Shown: piece after piece, positions 41,492 to 49,400 of the stretch | Numbering within the stretch: the first letter of the stretch is position 1 | How the letters are laid out: each line of letters begins with the position of its first letter | From: Deltaproteobacteria bacterium | GTDB taxonomy: Bacteria; Desulfobacterota; Syntrophia; Syntrophales; JAAYKM01 | Assembly: GCA_012522415.1 (NCBI GenBank) | Contig: JAAYKM010000029.1 | Coordinates: 1 to 49,400, forward strand | Direction of reading: 5' to 3' | Length of the DNA: 49,400 bases | Translations under genes and position numbers: made by a program | Notes under the pieces: model-generated | What the model was told of the DNA's origin: nothing | What the model saw: the letters and a program-made list of their open reading frames with translations, nothing else | Database searches by the model: none

Positions 41492-42543
41492 CAGGCCGGG
41501 GCTCCTTTTACGGGATAGGTTCCATGACGCCGCAGGGATTCACCGATTTCCAGGAGTGTTTCTTCTGGAACCTGCCAGGGAATTTCACCATGATTGTCCG
41601 AAAGAATGAAGCCGCCCCCCGTTGCCCCTTGGCTGATCGCTTCTCTGACCTTTTGCCGCGCTTCGGCTGCACTCCAGCGCCGCATCTCGACTCCGTTCAG
41701 GTTTCCCAGGACAGCGATTTTCCCTCGGCATGCGGATTTGATCCGAGCCAGATCTTCCACACAGCTTACGCCGACCACTGCCGCGCCAGTTTGAACAATA
41801 TCGCCAAGAATGGGGAGTGCGCGCCCTGAGGACAGGTGGGTTGCCACCGGTCCGTTGAGCCTGGCCAGGACGCGTCCGGCAATTTTGAAGCCCGTACGCA
41901 GGAAATGATCGCGGGGGACCATGTCGGGTGAGGAGACGGGATCAAAATAGCAGATCGCCGTTGCGCCCGCCGCAAGCTGCGCGTTGGCCCAGTCCACACA
42001 GAAATCCTGGTTTATCCTCATCAGCTCCGCGAAGCGTTCAGGGTTCTCCATCATTAAATCCAGATAGGGGCCGAAACCCATCTGCATGACCGGAACGGAA
42101 AAAGGGGACATGACGACGCCGATTATCGGACACTCGTCCCCGACGCGGGTTTTCATGAGTTCAATGGCCCTCAGAACCTTGGTCAGACAGGGCGTTTTCG
42201 TGATATCCGGGACTTTTAGCCGTCCGATCATGGCGGCCTCTTTAATAAAAGACTCATCGGAATTGGGCGGGCCGTCCGGAGTGAAAATGAACTCGCCGCC
42301 CGAGGCTTCAATTTCCACGGGGGCGTAGAAAAAACCGTACAGGCAGTCATGGCCGTATTTGGCCCGCATACGGCTCTGGGCTTCGGCAACGTGCTCGGCT
42401 TTCGAAAAATAATCTTGAATGGAAAGCCCCAGTTCCCTTGCGCCATGCATGGTGAGCAGCAGAAACAGGGGGACCCGATCGGGTTCATTATGTCCCAGGG
42501 AGGTGAGCGTGCGTTGCATGGAGGTCATCGTTTCCTTTTTCAT
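41491..42543 (-). CDS. MtaA/CmuA/uroporphyrinogen decarboxylase-family protein
   Basis: 350 residues with the UroD-type TIM barrel: MQRTLTSLGHNEPDRVPL, YFDPVSSPDMVPRDHFLR, ATHLSSGRALPIL and KIAVLGNLNG, then a GGGFILSDNHGEIPWQVPEE segment. Related MtaA/CmuA enzymes transfer methyl groups between corrinoid proteins and thiols such as CoM or tetrahydrofolate using a zinc site H-x-C...C. Here the site is altered: H-L-S instead of H-x-C, and NHGEI where the second Cys is expected. It overlaps the corrinoid-binding gene by 4 bases and the GGDEF gene by 1, so all three are one operon. It may be a methyltransferase with changed metal ligands or a non-catalytic partner. Confidence 0.87.
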   Translation of the reverse strand: MKKETMTSMQRTLTSLGHNEPDRVPLFLLLTMHGARELGLSIQDYFSKAEHVAEAQSRMRAKYGHDCLYGFFYAPVEIEASGGEFIFTPDGPPNSDESFIKEAAMIGRLKVPDITKTPCLTKVLRAIELMKTRVGDECPIIGVVMSPFSVPVMQMGFGPYLDLMMENPERFAELMRINQDFCVDWANAQLAAGATAICYFDPVSSPDMVPRDHFLRTGFKIAGRVLARLNGPVATHLSSGRALPILGDIVQTGAAVVGVSCVEDLARIKSACRGKIAVLGNLNGVEMRRWSAAEARQKVREAISQGATGGGFILSDNHGEIPWQVPEETLLEIGESLRRHGTYPVKGAPA

Positions 42544-43172
42544 GACAGATCTCCCGTGATGTTCCGGACGATGCCCGGGGCATCCGACGCGGAATAGCCC
42601 ATCGCGTCGGCACCGACTTCACGCCAGAGTCCGGCGTCAAAACGAAATGGGGCGCCTCCGACCACGACTTTCACGTCCAGGTTCGCCCTTTTCAAGGCGG
42701 TGACAACTTCCCGGACCCGCAAAGCGGAATTCAGCATCAGAGTCGAAAGCAGAAGGACCCGGATTTCGTCGTCCCGTACTCTGGTGATGGTATCCGAGAC
42801 CGTTGTACGACCATAATCCTTGACATGAAAGCCGTTGGCGCGCAACAGGGCATAGACGATACGCTTGCCGAGCAGATGATAATCATCAAGCACGGCGATG
42901 GCCATCGGCGGCTGGTTTCCGTCTCGGGTATCATCTGGAGGCAGCAGACCCTCCACCAGTTCTTCACAGATGCGGCCGCTCATATAAACCTGCGCCAGGG
43001 AGACGTCACCGCGCTCCCATCTGTCGCCGATGCGTATGAGAGCCGGCATAACCAGCCGGTCAACGATTTCCATGGGTTTCATTTCCGATCTTGCCGCATC
43101 CGCCATTCTGCGGACGGCGAGACGGTCGATGGACAAAAGAGCCTGCTCAAATTGCCGGGAAGTTTCTTGCAT
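42540..43172 (-). CDS. corrinoid (cobalamin)-binding protein, MtbC/MtaC type
   Basis: 210 residues. N-terminal helical cap (about 1-85; EIVDRLVMPALIRIGDRWERGDVSLAQVYMS-type pattern, read here only in part) and C-terminal Rossmann-like B12 domain with all three base-off/His-on motifs: DYHLLG (DxHxxG, His the lower cobalt ligand), LLLSTL (SxL) and VVGG. Such proteins carry a methyl group on cobalt between methyltransferases. The ATG at 43172 has AAAGGGGG four bases upstream. First gene of a three-gene operon with a MtaA/UroD-like protein and a DUF1638-GGDEF protein; no substrate-specific methyltransferase (MtaB, MttB) is present. A GATAAT with extended TG (about 43212-43220) may be its -10. Confidence 0.93.
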   Translation of the reverse strand: MQETSRQFEQALLSIDRLAVRRMADAARSEMKPMEIVDRLVMPALIRIGDRWERGDVSLAQVYMSGRICEELVEGLLPPDDTRDGNQPPMAIAVLDDYHLLGKRIVYALLRANGFHVKDYGRTTVSDTITRVRDDEIRVLLLSTLMLNSALRVREVVTALKRANLDVKVVVGGAPFRFDAGLWREVGADAMGYSASDAPGIVRNITGDLS

Positions 43173-43431
43173 GAAGCCCCCTTTTTTTGTGAAACTCTTT
43201 TTCCCGACATGATTATCACAAAAAAAGTGTTTTGCCCATCTCCACTTAACCATAATGAAAGGGTTTTTTATTTTGATCCCTCCCGGCAGAATCTGCTCAA
43301 TGGCGGGCGGGAAGCACTGTGATCCGGTTCCGTTCTTTCCCGTGGTTATCCGGTATCTGCCGGAGTGGATAATCCGAAAATTCAAGGCTGGAACGTGCCG
43401 GGATCAGGTGATATGTTATGTCCGGCCTTGA

Positions 43432-44262
43432 ATGGCCGCAGGGGGAAATGTGGTTTCAGTCTTTCTGATTTTTTTTGCCGTCCTGATTCTGGTCATCCTT
43501 GGGGGTATCCGTCATAGCCGGAAAACCCCGGCCGAACTGGCCGATTTGGCAAGTGATCTAGGTATCCGCCTCACGAGGGACTGGACCTTTTCAAAACGGG
43601 GTGGGGCAGGGTCGACGATTCGATGCACCCCCGGTTATACCGCCCTTTACCGGGGGCTTCCCGTTTTTGTCGCCCATGTCCGCGACCGGGAGGGGCGGAT
43701 CATCGGGACCGCCTTTGTGCTGCCTTTGACCCGCTCCCTGCCGTTTCCCTTATTCTGCACCTGTCACGTGGATTCATTCGGGCCGTCCATGACAGGGGAT
43801 ACATACCGGGACATTTACCTGAATCGGGTCGATACGGGAATCGCCGGTTTGAAATGCTGGTCGACCGAAGAGGGCAGGTCGAGGGTACTCCCGGAGGGGG
43901 GTGATGTCCTCATTTCTCTGAAGCGCCTTGCCTCCCTCAGCGGGACAGCGGGGACTCGGGACCTTTCCGGTTTACCCCGGGGGGGCTTTATGGTAAATGA
44001 CCGGGAGATTATCCTGCTCGTTTCCAGCTCCGCGATGCTGAGCCGAGAATGGGTTGAGGAGGCCTACCGTTTTTGTCAGATTCTGTCGGCTTACGGCAGC
44101 GGAGGGCCGGGCGTGTCGATGGCCGCACAAAAACGCGGTTGGAAGGTCTGGATGGTGGTTCTGTTCGCCTTGCTCGCAGGATTCATCATCGGCGCGATGA
44201 TTACGGGACAGATCAAACCGGCAAAGCCCTCTTTGTCGTGGTGCTGGAAATTCAACGGGTGA
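43432..44262 (+). CDS. unrecognised membrane protein
   Basis: 276 residues with one hydrophobic helix near each end (VFLIFFAVLILVILGG at about 10-25 and WMVVLFALLAGFIIGAM near 240) and a soluble central domain of about 200 residues. The centre begins with a DLGIRLTRDWTFSKR stretch and contains RCTPGYTALYRG and a pair CTC; no family was recognised. GTG at 43450, with GGGGG just upstream, is as good a start as ATG 43432. It lies 23 bases before nnrE/nnrD in the same direction, so the two may be co-transcribed. Confidence 0.6.
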   Translation: MAAGGNVVSVFLIFFAVLILVILGGIRHSRKTPAELADLASDLGIRLTRDWTFSKRGGAGSTIRCTPGYTALYRGLPVFVAHVRDREGRIIGTAFVLPLTRSLPFPLFCTCHVDSFGPSMTGDTYRDIYLNRVDTGIAGLKCWSTEEGRSRVLPEGGDVLISLKRLASLSGTAGTRDLSGLPRGGFMVNDREIILLVSSSAMLSREWVEEAYRFCQILSAYGSGGPGVSMAAQKRGWKVWMVVLFALLAGFIIGAMITGQIKPAKPSLSWCWKFNG

Positions 44263-44285
44263 CAGGTTCCGCGGGGAGACGTGCC

Positions 44286-45860
44286 ATGAAAGTTGCGAGA
44301 GTTGAGGAAATGCGGTCGATGGACCGCTATGCCATTGAGCGGTTCAAAATTCCCGAGGAACTCCTGATGGAAAACGCCGGGCTGGCCTCGGCCTCCGTCC
44401 TGAACCGGGAAATCGGCATTCGGGGAAAGAAATTCGTAGTTCTCTGCGGCGGAGGAAATAACGGTGGGGACGGGTTTGTCGTGGCCAGAAAAATCCTTTC
44501 CGACGGTGGCAGGATCAAGGTGTTCATTTCTGGTGATCCGGACAAATACAGAGGGGCGGCCAAAACAAACCACGAGATCATGTCCAGGTTGCCCATCGAC
44601 GTGGTAAGGATCAGTTCCGTTGAGGATGTACGTCGGGACATTCTTCACTGTGATGGCGTGATCGACGGGCTTTTTGGTACCGGTCTGGACCGGGTGGTGG
44701 TGGGGCTTTACGCGGACGTGATCGGTCTCGTCAACGAAAGCGGTAAGCCGGTTCTCAGTCTCGATATTCCCTCGGGGGTCAACGGTGACACCGGCGAGAT
44801 CATGGGAGTGGCCGTCCGGGCTGATTATACGGTGACATTCGGATTGCCGAAGGTCGGCAACCTTCTTTATCCGGGCCATGAGATGGGGGGAAAATTGTTT
44901 GTCTGTCACATATCCTTCCCGCCTGAATTGTACGACCGGGATGATCTTCTGATCCAGATAAACGATTTTATCGCACTCCCAGCCAGAAACCCGGACGGTC
45001 ATAAAGGGTCGATGGGAGAGGCCCTGGTTGTTGCCGGGGCGGCATCCTACTTCGGTGCGCCCTATTTTTCAGCCCTCGCTTTTTTGAAGGCGGGCGGGGG
45101 TTATTGCCGCCTGGCCGTACCGGTCGGGATGGCCCCGTTCATCGCCCAGAAGGGCAGTGAAATTGTCCTCATTCCTCAAAAAGAAACACCGGAAGGGACC
45201 ATCTCCCGACAGAACCTCCGGTCTCTGCTGGATCTGTCGGCGCGGATGGATTGCGTCGTGATCGGTCCCGGCCTCTCGCTGAATGACGAAACCCAGCACC
45301 TCGTCCGGGATCTGGTTACGAAGATCGAAAGACCCTTGTTGATCGACGGGGACGGCATTACGGCGGTCGCCGGCCATTTGGATCTCATCAGAAAACGAAA
45401 AGGTGAGACGATCCTGACGCCTCATTTGGGAGAGATGTCCCGGATCACGGGAAAAGAGGTTGACGCAATCAGGTGGAACCGGATCGATATTTTGCAGGAA
45501 ACGGCGAAAGACCTCGGAGCGCATATCGTGCTGAAAGGCGCCCATTCTCTGATCGGCCGTCCCGACGGACGCGTTTATATCAACCTGAGCGGCAATTCCG
45601 GTATGGCCACTGCGGGGAGCGGGGATGTGCTTGCAGGGGTGATCGCGGCCATGGGCGGTCTGGGGTTGGGCGTGGAAGAGGCGGTCCGGAAGGGGGTGTT
45701 TCTTCACGGTCTGGCGGGTGATTTGGCGGCAGCCGACCTGGGCGAGGACGGCATCACCGCCCAGGATATTCTCGACTACCTGCCGTCGGCCCTTAAGGGG
45801 GACCGGAAGGGAGTCCATGGGGGGCCGCGGAATATTTACAAAGGACCCGTGTTGATTTAG
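44286..45860 (+). CDS. nnrD: bifunctional NAD(P)HX epimerase / ADP-dependent NAD(P)HX dehydratase
   Basis: About 524 residues, the fused YjeF layout. N-terminal epimerase (about 1-215) with VEEMRSMDRYAI, CGGGNNGGDGFVVARK and IDGLFGTGLDR; C-terminal ribokinase-like dehydratase (about 235-510) with HKGSMGEALVVAGA, TPHLGEMSRITGK and NSGMATAGSGDVLAGVIAA. It repairs hydrated NADH and NADPH in the cytoplasm. ATG at 44286 has GGGGAG eight bases upstream; the frame is open to 44073 across the previous gene but that is a shadow. A second ribokinase-fold homologue lies in the selenium operon. Confidence 0.94.
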   Translation: MKVARVEEMRSMDRYAIERFKIPEELLMENAGLASASVLNREIGIRGKKFVVLCGGGNNGGDGFVVARKILSDGGRIKVFISGDPDKYRGAAKTNHEIMSRLPIDVVRISSVEDVRRDILHCDGVIDGLFGTGLDRVVVGLYADVIGLVNESGKPVLSLDIPSGVNGDTGEIMGVAVRADYTVTFGLPKVGNLLYPGHEMGGKLFVCHISFPPELYDRDDLLIQINDFIALPARNPDGHKGSMGEALVVAGAASYFGAPYFSALAFLKAGGGYCRLAVPVGMAPFIAQKGSEIVLIPQKETPEGTISRQNLRSLLDLSARMDCVVIGPGLSLNDETQHLVRDLVTKIERPLLIDGDGITAVAGHLDLIRKRKGETILTPHLGEMSRITGKEVDAIRWNRIDILQETAKDLGAHIVLKGAHSLIGRPDGRVYINLSGNSGMATAGSGDVLAGVIAAMGGLGLGVEEAVRKGVFLHGLAGDLAAADLGEDGITAQDILDYLPSALKGDRKGVHGGPRNIYKGPVLI

Positions 45861-45953
45861 ACGATGTCCGGATATCGGCATTTCACGAAACCGATGGTTC
45901 AGAGTCCGGCCTGTCGGCTGTTCTGACCACACACACTCCAAAAAGGGTTTCCC

Positions 45954-46538
45954 ATGTCCATATTCTCGGCGGCGCTGCTTCTTTTTCTGGTGATGGATCC
46001 TTTTGGAAACATTCCCTTTTTCCTCTCGATCCTAAAGCATATTGATTACCGGCGTCAACAGTGGATCATCATTCGTGAGATGCTGATCGCCTTGGCCGTC
46101 CTCGTGTGTTTTCTCTTTGTCGGCCGCTATATTTTGGTGTTGCTGGATATTTCCGCCCCGGCTCTGAGCATAGCCGGCGGCGTGATTCTTTTTTTGATCG
46201 CTCTCAAGATGATTTTTTCCAATTCGGAGGAGATCTTCGGGAAATCCCCGGAGGGAGAACCCCTGATTGTTCCCCTGGCGATCCCCTTTGTGGCCGGCCC
46301 TTCCGCCCTGGCGACGGTTCTGCTGCTCAGGGCAAGGGAGCCGTCCCGCTGGCCGGAGTGGCTTGCCGCTCTGGTCATCGCATGGTTTCTCGCTACCTGT
46401 GTTCTGTACCTGTCCAGCCAGATCAGTCGTCTGCTTGGAGACCGGGTGCTGATCGCCATCGAACGCCTCATGGGTATGCTTTTGACGACCATTGCCGTCG
46501 AGATGTTCATCAAGGGAATCAGTCAATTATCAATTTAA
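45954..46538 (+). CDS. MarC/YhgN family inner-membrane protein
   Basis: 194 residues with six hydrophobic segments and the MarC family pattern: MDPFGNIPFFLSIL at the start (about 14-27), SIAGGVILFLIALKMIF in the third helix, and PLAIPFVAGPSALATVLL, the second-half repeat. The function of MarC/UPF0056 proteins is unknown; the older link to multiple antibiotic resistance is not supported. AAAGGG lies shortly before the ATG. The M29 aminopeptidase gene follows 54 bases later. Confidence 0.9.
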   Translation: MSIFSAALLLFLVMDPFGNIPFFLSILKHIDYRRQQWIIIREMLIALAVLVCFLFVGRYILVLLDISAPALSIAGGVILFLIALKMIFSNSEEIFGKSPEGEPLIVPLAIPFVAGPSALATVLLLRAREPSRWPEWLAALVIAWFLATCVLYLSSQISRLLGDRVLIAIERLMGMLLTTIAVEMFIKGISQLSI

Positions 46539-46592
46539 ATACGAAACAGCGGGCTGGTTTTTCGGCTACGAAACCGTAAGGAGATTGAATCG

Positions 46593-47792
46593 ATGATGAC
46601 GCAAGAACAACTGGAAGGATACGCCGACGTCCTTTTGTGGGGCCTGAAGCCGGCCCGCACGAAACCTTTGAAGAAAGGGGATATGGTGCTTCTGCAATAT
46701 GACCTGCCGGCCCTGAAGCTGGCGGAAATTCTCTTTGGACGGCTCCTTGACCTGGGCCTCAACCCGATCCAGCGGCTGGGCATGACGACGGCCATGGAGA
46801 AGAGCTTTTATGAGAAAGCCGACGATCGGCAGCTTTCTTTTCTTTCCCCCGGAGACAAGCCGACTTACGAAAAACTGGACGGCCGGATTTTTCTCCGGGC
46901 GCCCGAATCCCTGACCCATCTGGGGGGTGTCGATTCCCGCAAGATCGCCCGGGCCATGATTGCGCGCAAACCCCTGCGGGAGTTGATGGAAGCAAGAGAG
47001 CATCAGGGGCTTCACGGCTGGACCCTCTGCCTTTTCCCCACCGCGGAACTGGCCGCTCAGGCGAAGCTCAGCCTGAAAGAGTATACCCGTCAGGTGATCC
47101 GGGCCTGTTATCTGGATGAGAGCGACCCCGTCGGAGAGTGGAAACGCATTTACAAGGAAGTAGGAAAAATCAAAAAATGGCTGAACGCGCTGCCCGTCAA
47201 AAGCTTTCATATCGAGGCGGACCATATCGATCTCCGGATCACACCCGGTGAATCAAGGAGATGGATCGGTATTTCCGGGCATAACATCCCCAGTTTTGAA
47301 CTGTTCACGTCTCCGGACTGGCGGGGAACGGAAGGGACCTTCTACGCGAACCAGCCTTCCTATCGGAGCGGTAATTACGTTGAAGGGGTCAGGTTGTCCT
47401 TCGCGAAGGGCAACGTCGTAGATGTTCGAGCGGAGAGGGGGGATGAGTTTACGAAGAAACAGCTGGGGATGGACCCGGGAGCGAAACGGGTCGGCGAATT
47501 TTCCCTGACGGACCGCCGCTTCTCCCGGATCGACCGCTTCATGGCCGATACCCTCTTCGATGAAAACTACGGTGGCGAATACGGCAACACCCACATCGCC
47601 TTGGGGGCGTCCTACACGGATACCTTTTCCGGCGACATCTCGCAGATGGACAAAGCCTTAAAGAAAAAGCTGGGGTTCAACGATTCGGCCCTGCATTGGG
47701 ATTTGGTCAACACCGAACGGAAAACCGTTACAGCGACGCTTAAAAACGGAAAGAAACTGGTTATTTACGACAACGGCCAGTTCCGCTGTTAA
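46593..47792 (+). CDS. aminopeptidase, peptidase family M29
   Basis: 399 residues of the thermophilic aminopeptidase (M29) family. C-terminal metal ligands lie in KRVGEFSLTD (Glu), FDENYGGEYGNTHIALG (Glu, His) and HWDLVNTE (His, Asp), forming a two-metal site; the N-terminal half has YADVLLWGLKPARTKPLKKG, typical of the family. It removes N-terminal amino acids from peptides in the cytoplasm with broad specificity. AAGGAG precedes the ATGATG pair at 46593. Convergent with the prenyl synthase gene. Confidence 0.9.
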   Translation: MMTQEQLEGYADVLLWGLKPARTKPLKKGDMVLLQYDLPALKLAEILFGRLLDLGLNPIQRLGMTTAMEKSFYEKADDRQLSFLSPGDKPTYEKLDGRIFLRAPESLTHLGGVDSRKIARAMIARKPLRELMEAREHQGLHGWTLCLFPTAELAAQAKLSLKEYTRQVIRACYLDESDPVGEWKRIYKEVGKIKKWLNALPVKSFHIEADHIDLRITPGESRRWIGISGHNIPSFELFTSPDWRGTEGTFYANQPSYRSGNYVEGVRLSFAKGNVVDVRAERGDEFTKKQLGMDPGAKRVGEFSLTDRRFSRIDRFMADTLFDENYGGEYGNTHIALGASYTDTFSGDISQMDKALKKKLGFNDSALHWDLVNTERKTVTATLKNGKKLVIYDNGQFRC

Positions 47793-47815
47793 TCGTTTTG
47801 GATGGGGTCCGGTCC

Positions 47816-48790
47816 CTAAATTTTCCTCTCGACAATATGATCGGCAATGGTGAGGAGGACCGTTTTTTGCGGCGTGTCCGGGAAAACGGCAAGACGTTCC
47901 CTGGCCTCGGCGATCAGCGCCGCGGCCTTGTCCAGGGTGTAGGAAATCCCGTCGTAACGCCCGATGAGAGCCCTGATTTCCCCGATATCCTCCGGCGTCC
48001 TTGCCGTTTTCCGCAGGAGGGTTTGCATACGGGTTTTCTCTTCTTTTGAACCCTGGGCCATGGTCCGGATCAGGGGCAGGGTCAGTTTCCCTTCCTCCAG
48101 ATCCTTGCCGATGGCCTTACCGAATTCATCCTCCCGGGCGATGTAGTCCAGGGTGTCGTCGGTCATCTGGAAGGCGGCTCCCACCCCGAGTCCGTATCGG
48201 GCCAGCGCCTCGATCATCCCGGGATCAACCCCCCCCAGGTGTCCGCCCAGGGCACAGGCCGCCGAAATCAGGACGGCCGTTTTCTTATCGATAATGGAAA
48301 GGTAGTCCGCTTCCGTAATGGACACATCCCCCCGCTTGAGGAGCTGGAGTACCTCCCCTTCCGACATGATGTTGCTCGTTGTGGACAGGAGCCTGATGAT
48401 GTCGAGGTTGCCGTATTCGGTGAGCAGCCGGAAGGATTTGGAGTAGAGAAAATCGCCGACCAGGACGCTCGCCGCGTTGCCCCAGACGCGGTTGGCCGAA
48501 GCTTTTCCCCGGCGGACATCGGCTTCGTCGATGACGTCGTCGTGGAGCAGGGTGGCCGTATGGATGAACTCGATGACGGTCGCCAGGGGATAGCGCCGGT
48601 CGCCGCTGTAGCCGCACAGATCGGAGGCGGCCAGCAGCAGGAGCGGCCGGAACCTTTTGCCCCCGCTGTCGATGATGTGGCGGATGATTTCAGGAATCAG
48701 GCGGACTTCGGAGCGGAGAGAGCTCTCCATGTATGCCTTCACTTGTTTCAGGTCTTCCGCGTAAAGCCGAAAAACGTCCTGTATTTGCAT
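47816..48790 (-). CDS. ispB: trans-polyprenyl diphosphate synthase (octaprenyl type)
   Basis: 324 residues with the isoprenyl synthase hallmarks: GGKRFRPLLLL, the first Asp-rich motif LLHDDVIDEADVRRG, the GEVLQLLKRGD segment, and the second motif FQMTDDTLDYI, with GKDLEEGKLTLP. The small-residue pattern before the first Asp motif (IEFIHTATLLHDD) favours a long-chain product such as the quinone side chain. ATG at 48790 has AAAGGA nine bases upstream; an extension to 48910 is not conserved. Divergent from sugE. Confidence 0.92.
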   Translation of the reverse strand: MQIQDVFRLYAEDLKQVKAYMESSLRSEVRLIPEIIRHIIDSGGKRFRPLLLLAASDLCGYSGDRRYPLATVIEFIHTATLLHDDVIDEADVRRGKASANRVWGNAASVLVGDFLYSKSFRLLTEYGNLDIIRLLSTTSNIMSEGEVLQLLKRGDVSITEADYLSIIDKKTAVLISAACALGGHLGGVDPGMIEALARYGLGVGAAFQMTDDTLDYIAREDEFGKAIGKDLEEGKLTLPLIRTMAQGSKEEKTRMQTLLRKTARTPEDIGEIRALIGRYDGISYTLDKAAALIAEARERLAVFPDTPQKTVLLTIADHIVERKI

Positions 48791-48924
48791 GATCCCGGGT
48801 CCTTTGGACATTCGATGACGGGCGGGACTATAGGTAAAGGTCCCGGAAATGTCAAACAATTCATGTGGCGGCTTTGTCGCCCCCCTGCTATGATGCAAAT
48901 CATTTTTCACGGAGACGGATGACC

Positions 48925-49239
48925 ATGGCGTGTGTGTATCTCTTTGTTGCCGGTTTGATGGAGGTGGGATGGGCAGTCGGGTTAAAATATACCGATGGCT
49001 TCAGCCGTTTGTGGCCGACAATCTGGACCGTTGCGACCATGGTCCTGAGTCTTTTTTTTCTTGGCCAGGCTTTGAGAAGTCTGCCTCTGGGCACGGCTTA
49101 TGCCGTCTGGACGGGAATCGGCGCTGTCGGTGCCGCGGTTCTGGGAATTATTCTGTTCGGGGACTCTAAAAGTGTCTTGCGGTTTGTCAGTATCGGGCTG
49201 ATCATGGCGGGGATAGCGGGGCTGCGGATCAGCGCCTGA
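48925..49239 (+). CDS. sugE: small multidrug resistance protein, SugE/Gdx guanidinium exporter type
   Basis: 104 residues with four transmembrane helices. The first has [19 protein letters not shown] with the essential membrane Glu (E13) in the SugE/Gdx context, and the third carries [16 protein letters not shown], typical of this subgroup. Gdx exports guanidinium in exchange for protons. The ATG at 48925 matches the family start; an ATG at 48919 adds two residues. GGAG lies ten bases upstream. No guanidine riboswitch was recognised in the upstream spacer. It overlaps the end of rimO on the other strand by 11 bases. Confidence 0.92.
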   Translation: MACVYLFVAGLMEVGWAVGLKYTDGFSRLWPTIWTVATMVLSLFFLGQALRSLPLGTAYAVWTGIGAVGAAVLGIILFGDSKSVLRFVSIGLIMAGIAGLRISA

Positions 49240-49400
49240 AGGTTTGGTTTTCTTCCATCAATGTCACCCCGAAAAGATCGTATTCGTCGGCGGCTTCGAT
49301 CCGGCAGGTGATAAAGTCGCCCGGCGAAAGCCCTTTCCCCCGGAGATAGGTGACCCCGTCGATATCCGGTGCCTGACGTTGGTTGCGCCCGATATAGGGA
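49229..49400 (-). CDS. rimO: ribosomal protein S12 methylthiotransferase, 3' end (partial)
   Basis: The last 56 codons of a leftward gene running off the window. The sequence is that of the TRAM domain at the end of Rim[19 protein letters not shown], then [19 protein letters not shown]. RimO is a radical-SAM iron-sulfur enzyme that adds a methylthio group to Asp88 of ribosomal protein S12. Only the end is present; the TRAM pattern with QAPDIDG distinguishes RimO from MiaB. Confidence 0.8.
   Translation of the reverse strand, partial: PYIGRNQRQAPDIDGVTYLRGKGLSPGDFITCRIEAADEYDLFGVTLMEENQTFRR

Noticed and set aside
43173-43431. Cobalamin riboswitch upstream of the corrinoid operon
   Set aside because: No B12-box-like sequence is present in the 259-base spacer.
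48791-48924. Guanidine riboswitch upstream of sugE
   Set aside because: The spacer is short and shows none of the conserved ykkC, mini-ykkC or guanidine-III motifs I could look for.
1-49400. CRISPR arrays, tRNA/rRNA genes, transposases and prophage genes
   Set aside because: No regularly spaced repeats, no tRNA-like T-arm plus CCA pattern and no transposase or phage structural motif was seen in reading both strands by eye; a covariance-model scan was not possible.

Overview
The window is a typical stretch of a GC-rich Gram-negative chromosome. It most resembles an anaerobic deltaproteobacterium (Desulfobacterota, perhaps Syntrophales-like); this is inferred from gene content, not from a marker gene. 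Pointers are an ADP-forming acyl-CoA synthetase piece at the left edge, an outer-membrane YCF48/RND/DUF1302/DUF1329 gene set, a selenium-metabolism locus with a selenocysteine-containing SelD, corrinoid methyl-transfer genes, and decayed 2-hydroxyacyl-CoA dehydratase genes. No tRNA, rRNA, CRISPR array, intact insertion sequence or prophage was seen.

Layout. 1-4.3 kb: acyl-CoA synthetase end, an ICMT-like methyltransferase, a solitary DNA methyltransferase and an MFS exporter. 4.7-11.5 kb: envelope cluster YCF48 lipoprotein - RND permease - DUF1302 barrel - DUF1329, closed by a strong terminator; a second DUF1329 gene lies alone at 37-38 kb with its own promoter and a perfect inverted repeat. 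11.6-16.5 kb: ssb, tatA, a RodZ-like gene, suhB, three tandem Hsp20 genes and yjbQ. 16.7-23.9 kb: selenium/molybdenum region with a MoeA variant, selD (in-frame UGA plus a SECIS-like hairpin), a four-gene yedE/tusA-like/DUF3343/NnrD-like operon followed by an unexplained CxCC frame with an in-frame UGA, and a divergent LysR gene. 24-26.6 kb: aldolase, an AT-rich antiporter gene that looks acquired, and a gene fragment. 26.7-30.8 kb: GspE/PilB-type ATPase, sirtuin and L,D-transpeptidase. 31-31.7 kb: broken dehydratase genes. 31.8-39.6 kb: hemolysin III, PolX, an ABC binding protein, a stand-alone GMP synthetase ATPase subunit, DUF1329 copy 2, a GroES-like protein and mscL. 39.8-43.2 kb: three-gene operon of a B12-binding protein, a MtaA/UroD-like protein and a DUF1638-GAF-GGDEF protein. 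43.4-49.4 kb: a membrane protein, bifunctional nnrED, marC, M29 aminopeptidase, polyprenyl synthase, sugE and the end of rimO.

How genes work together. The selenium operon, Sec-containing SelD and MoeA together fit a cell that makes Sec- and Mo/W-dependent enzymes such as formate dehydrogenase, although none is in the window. The YCF48/RND/DUF1302/DUF1329 genes look like a trans-envelope transport unit for a hydrophobic substrate. The strongest candidate for an undescribed system is the corrinoid protein/UroD-like/DUF1638-GGDEF operon, whose genes overlap by 4 and 1 bases and which appears to couple corrinoid methyl-transfer chemistry to cyclic-di-GMP synthesis.
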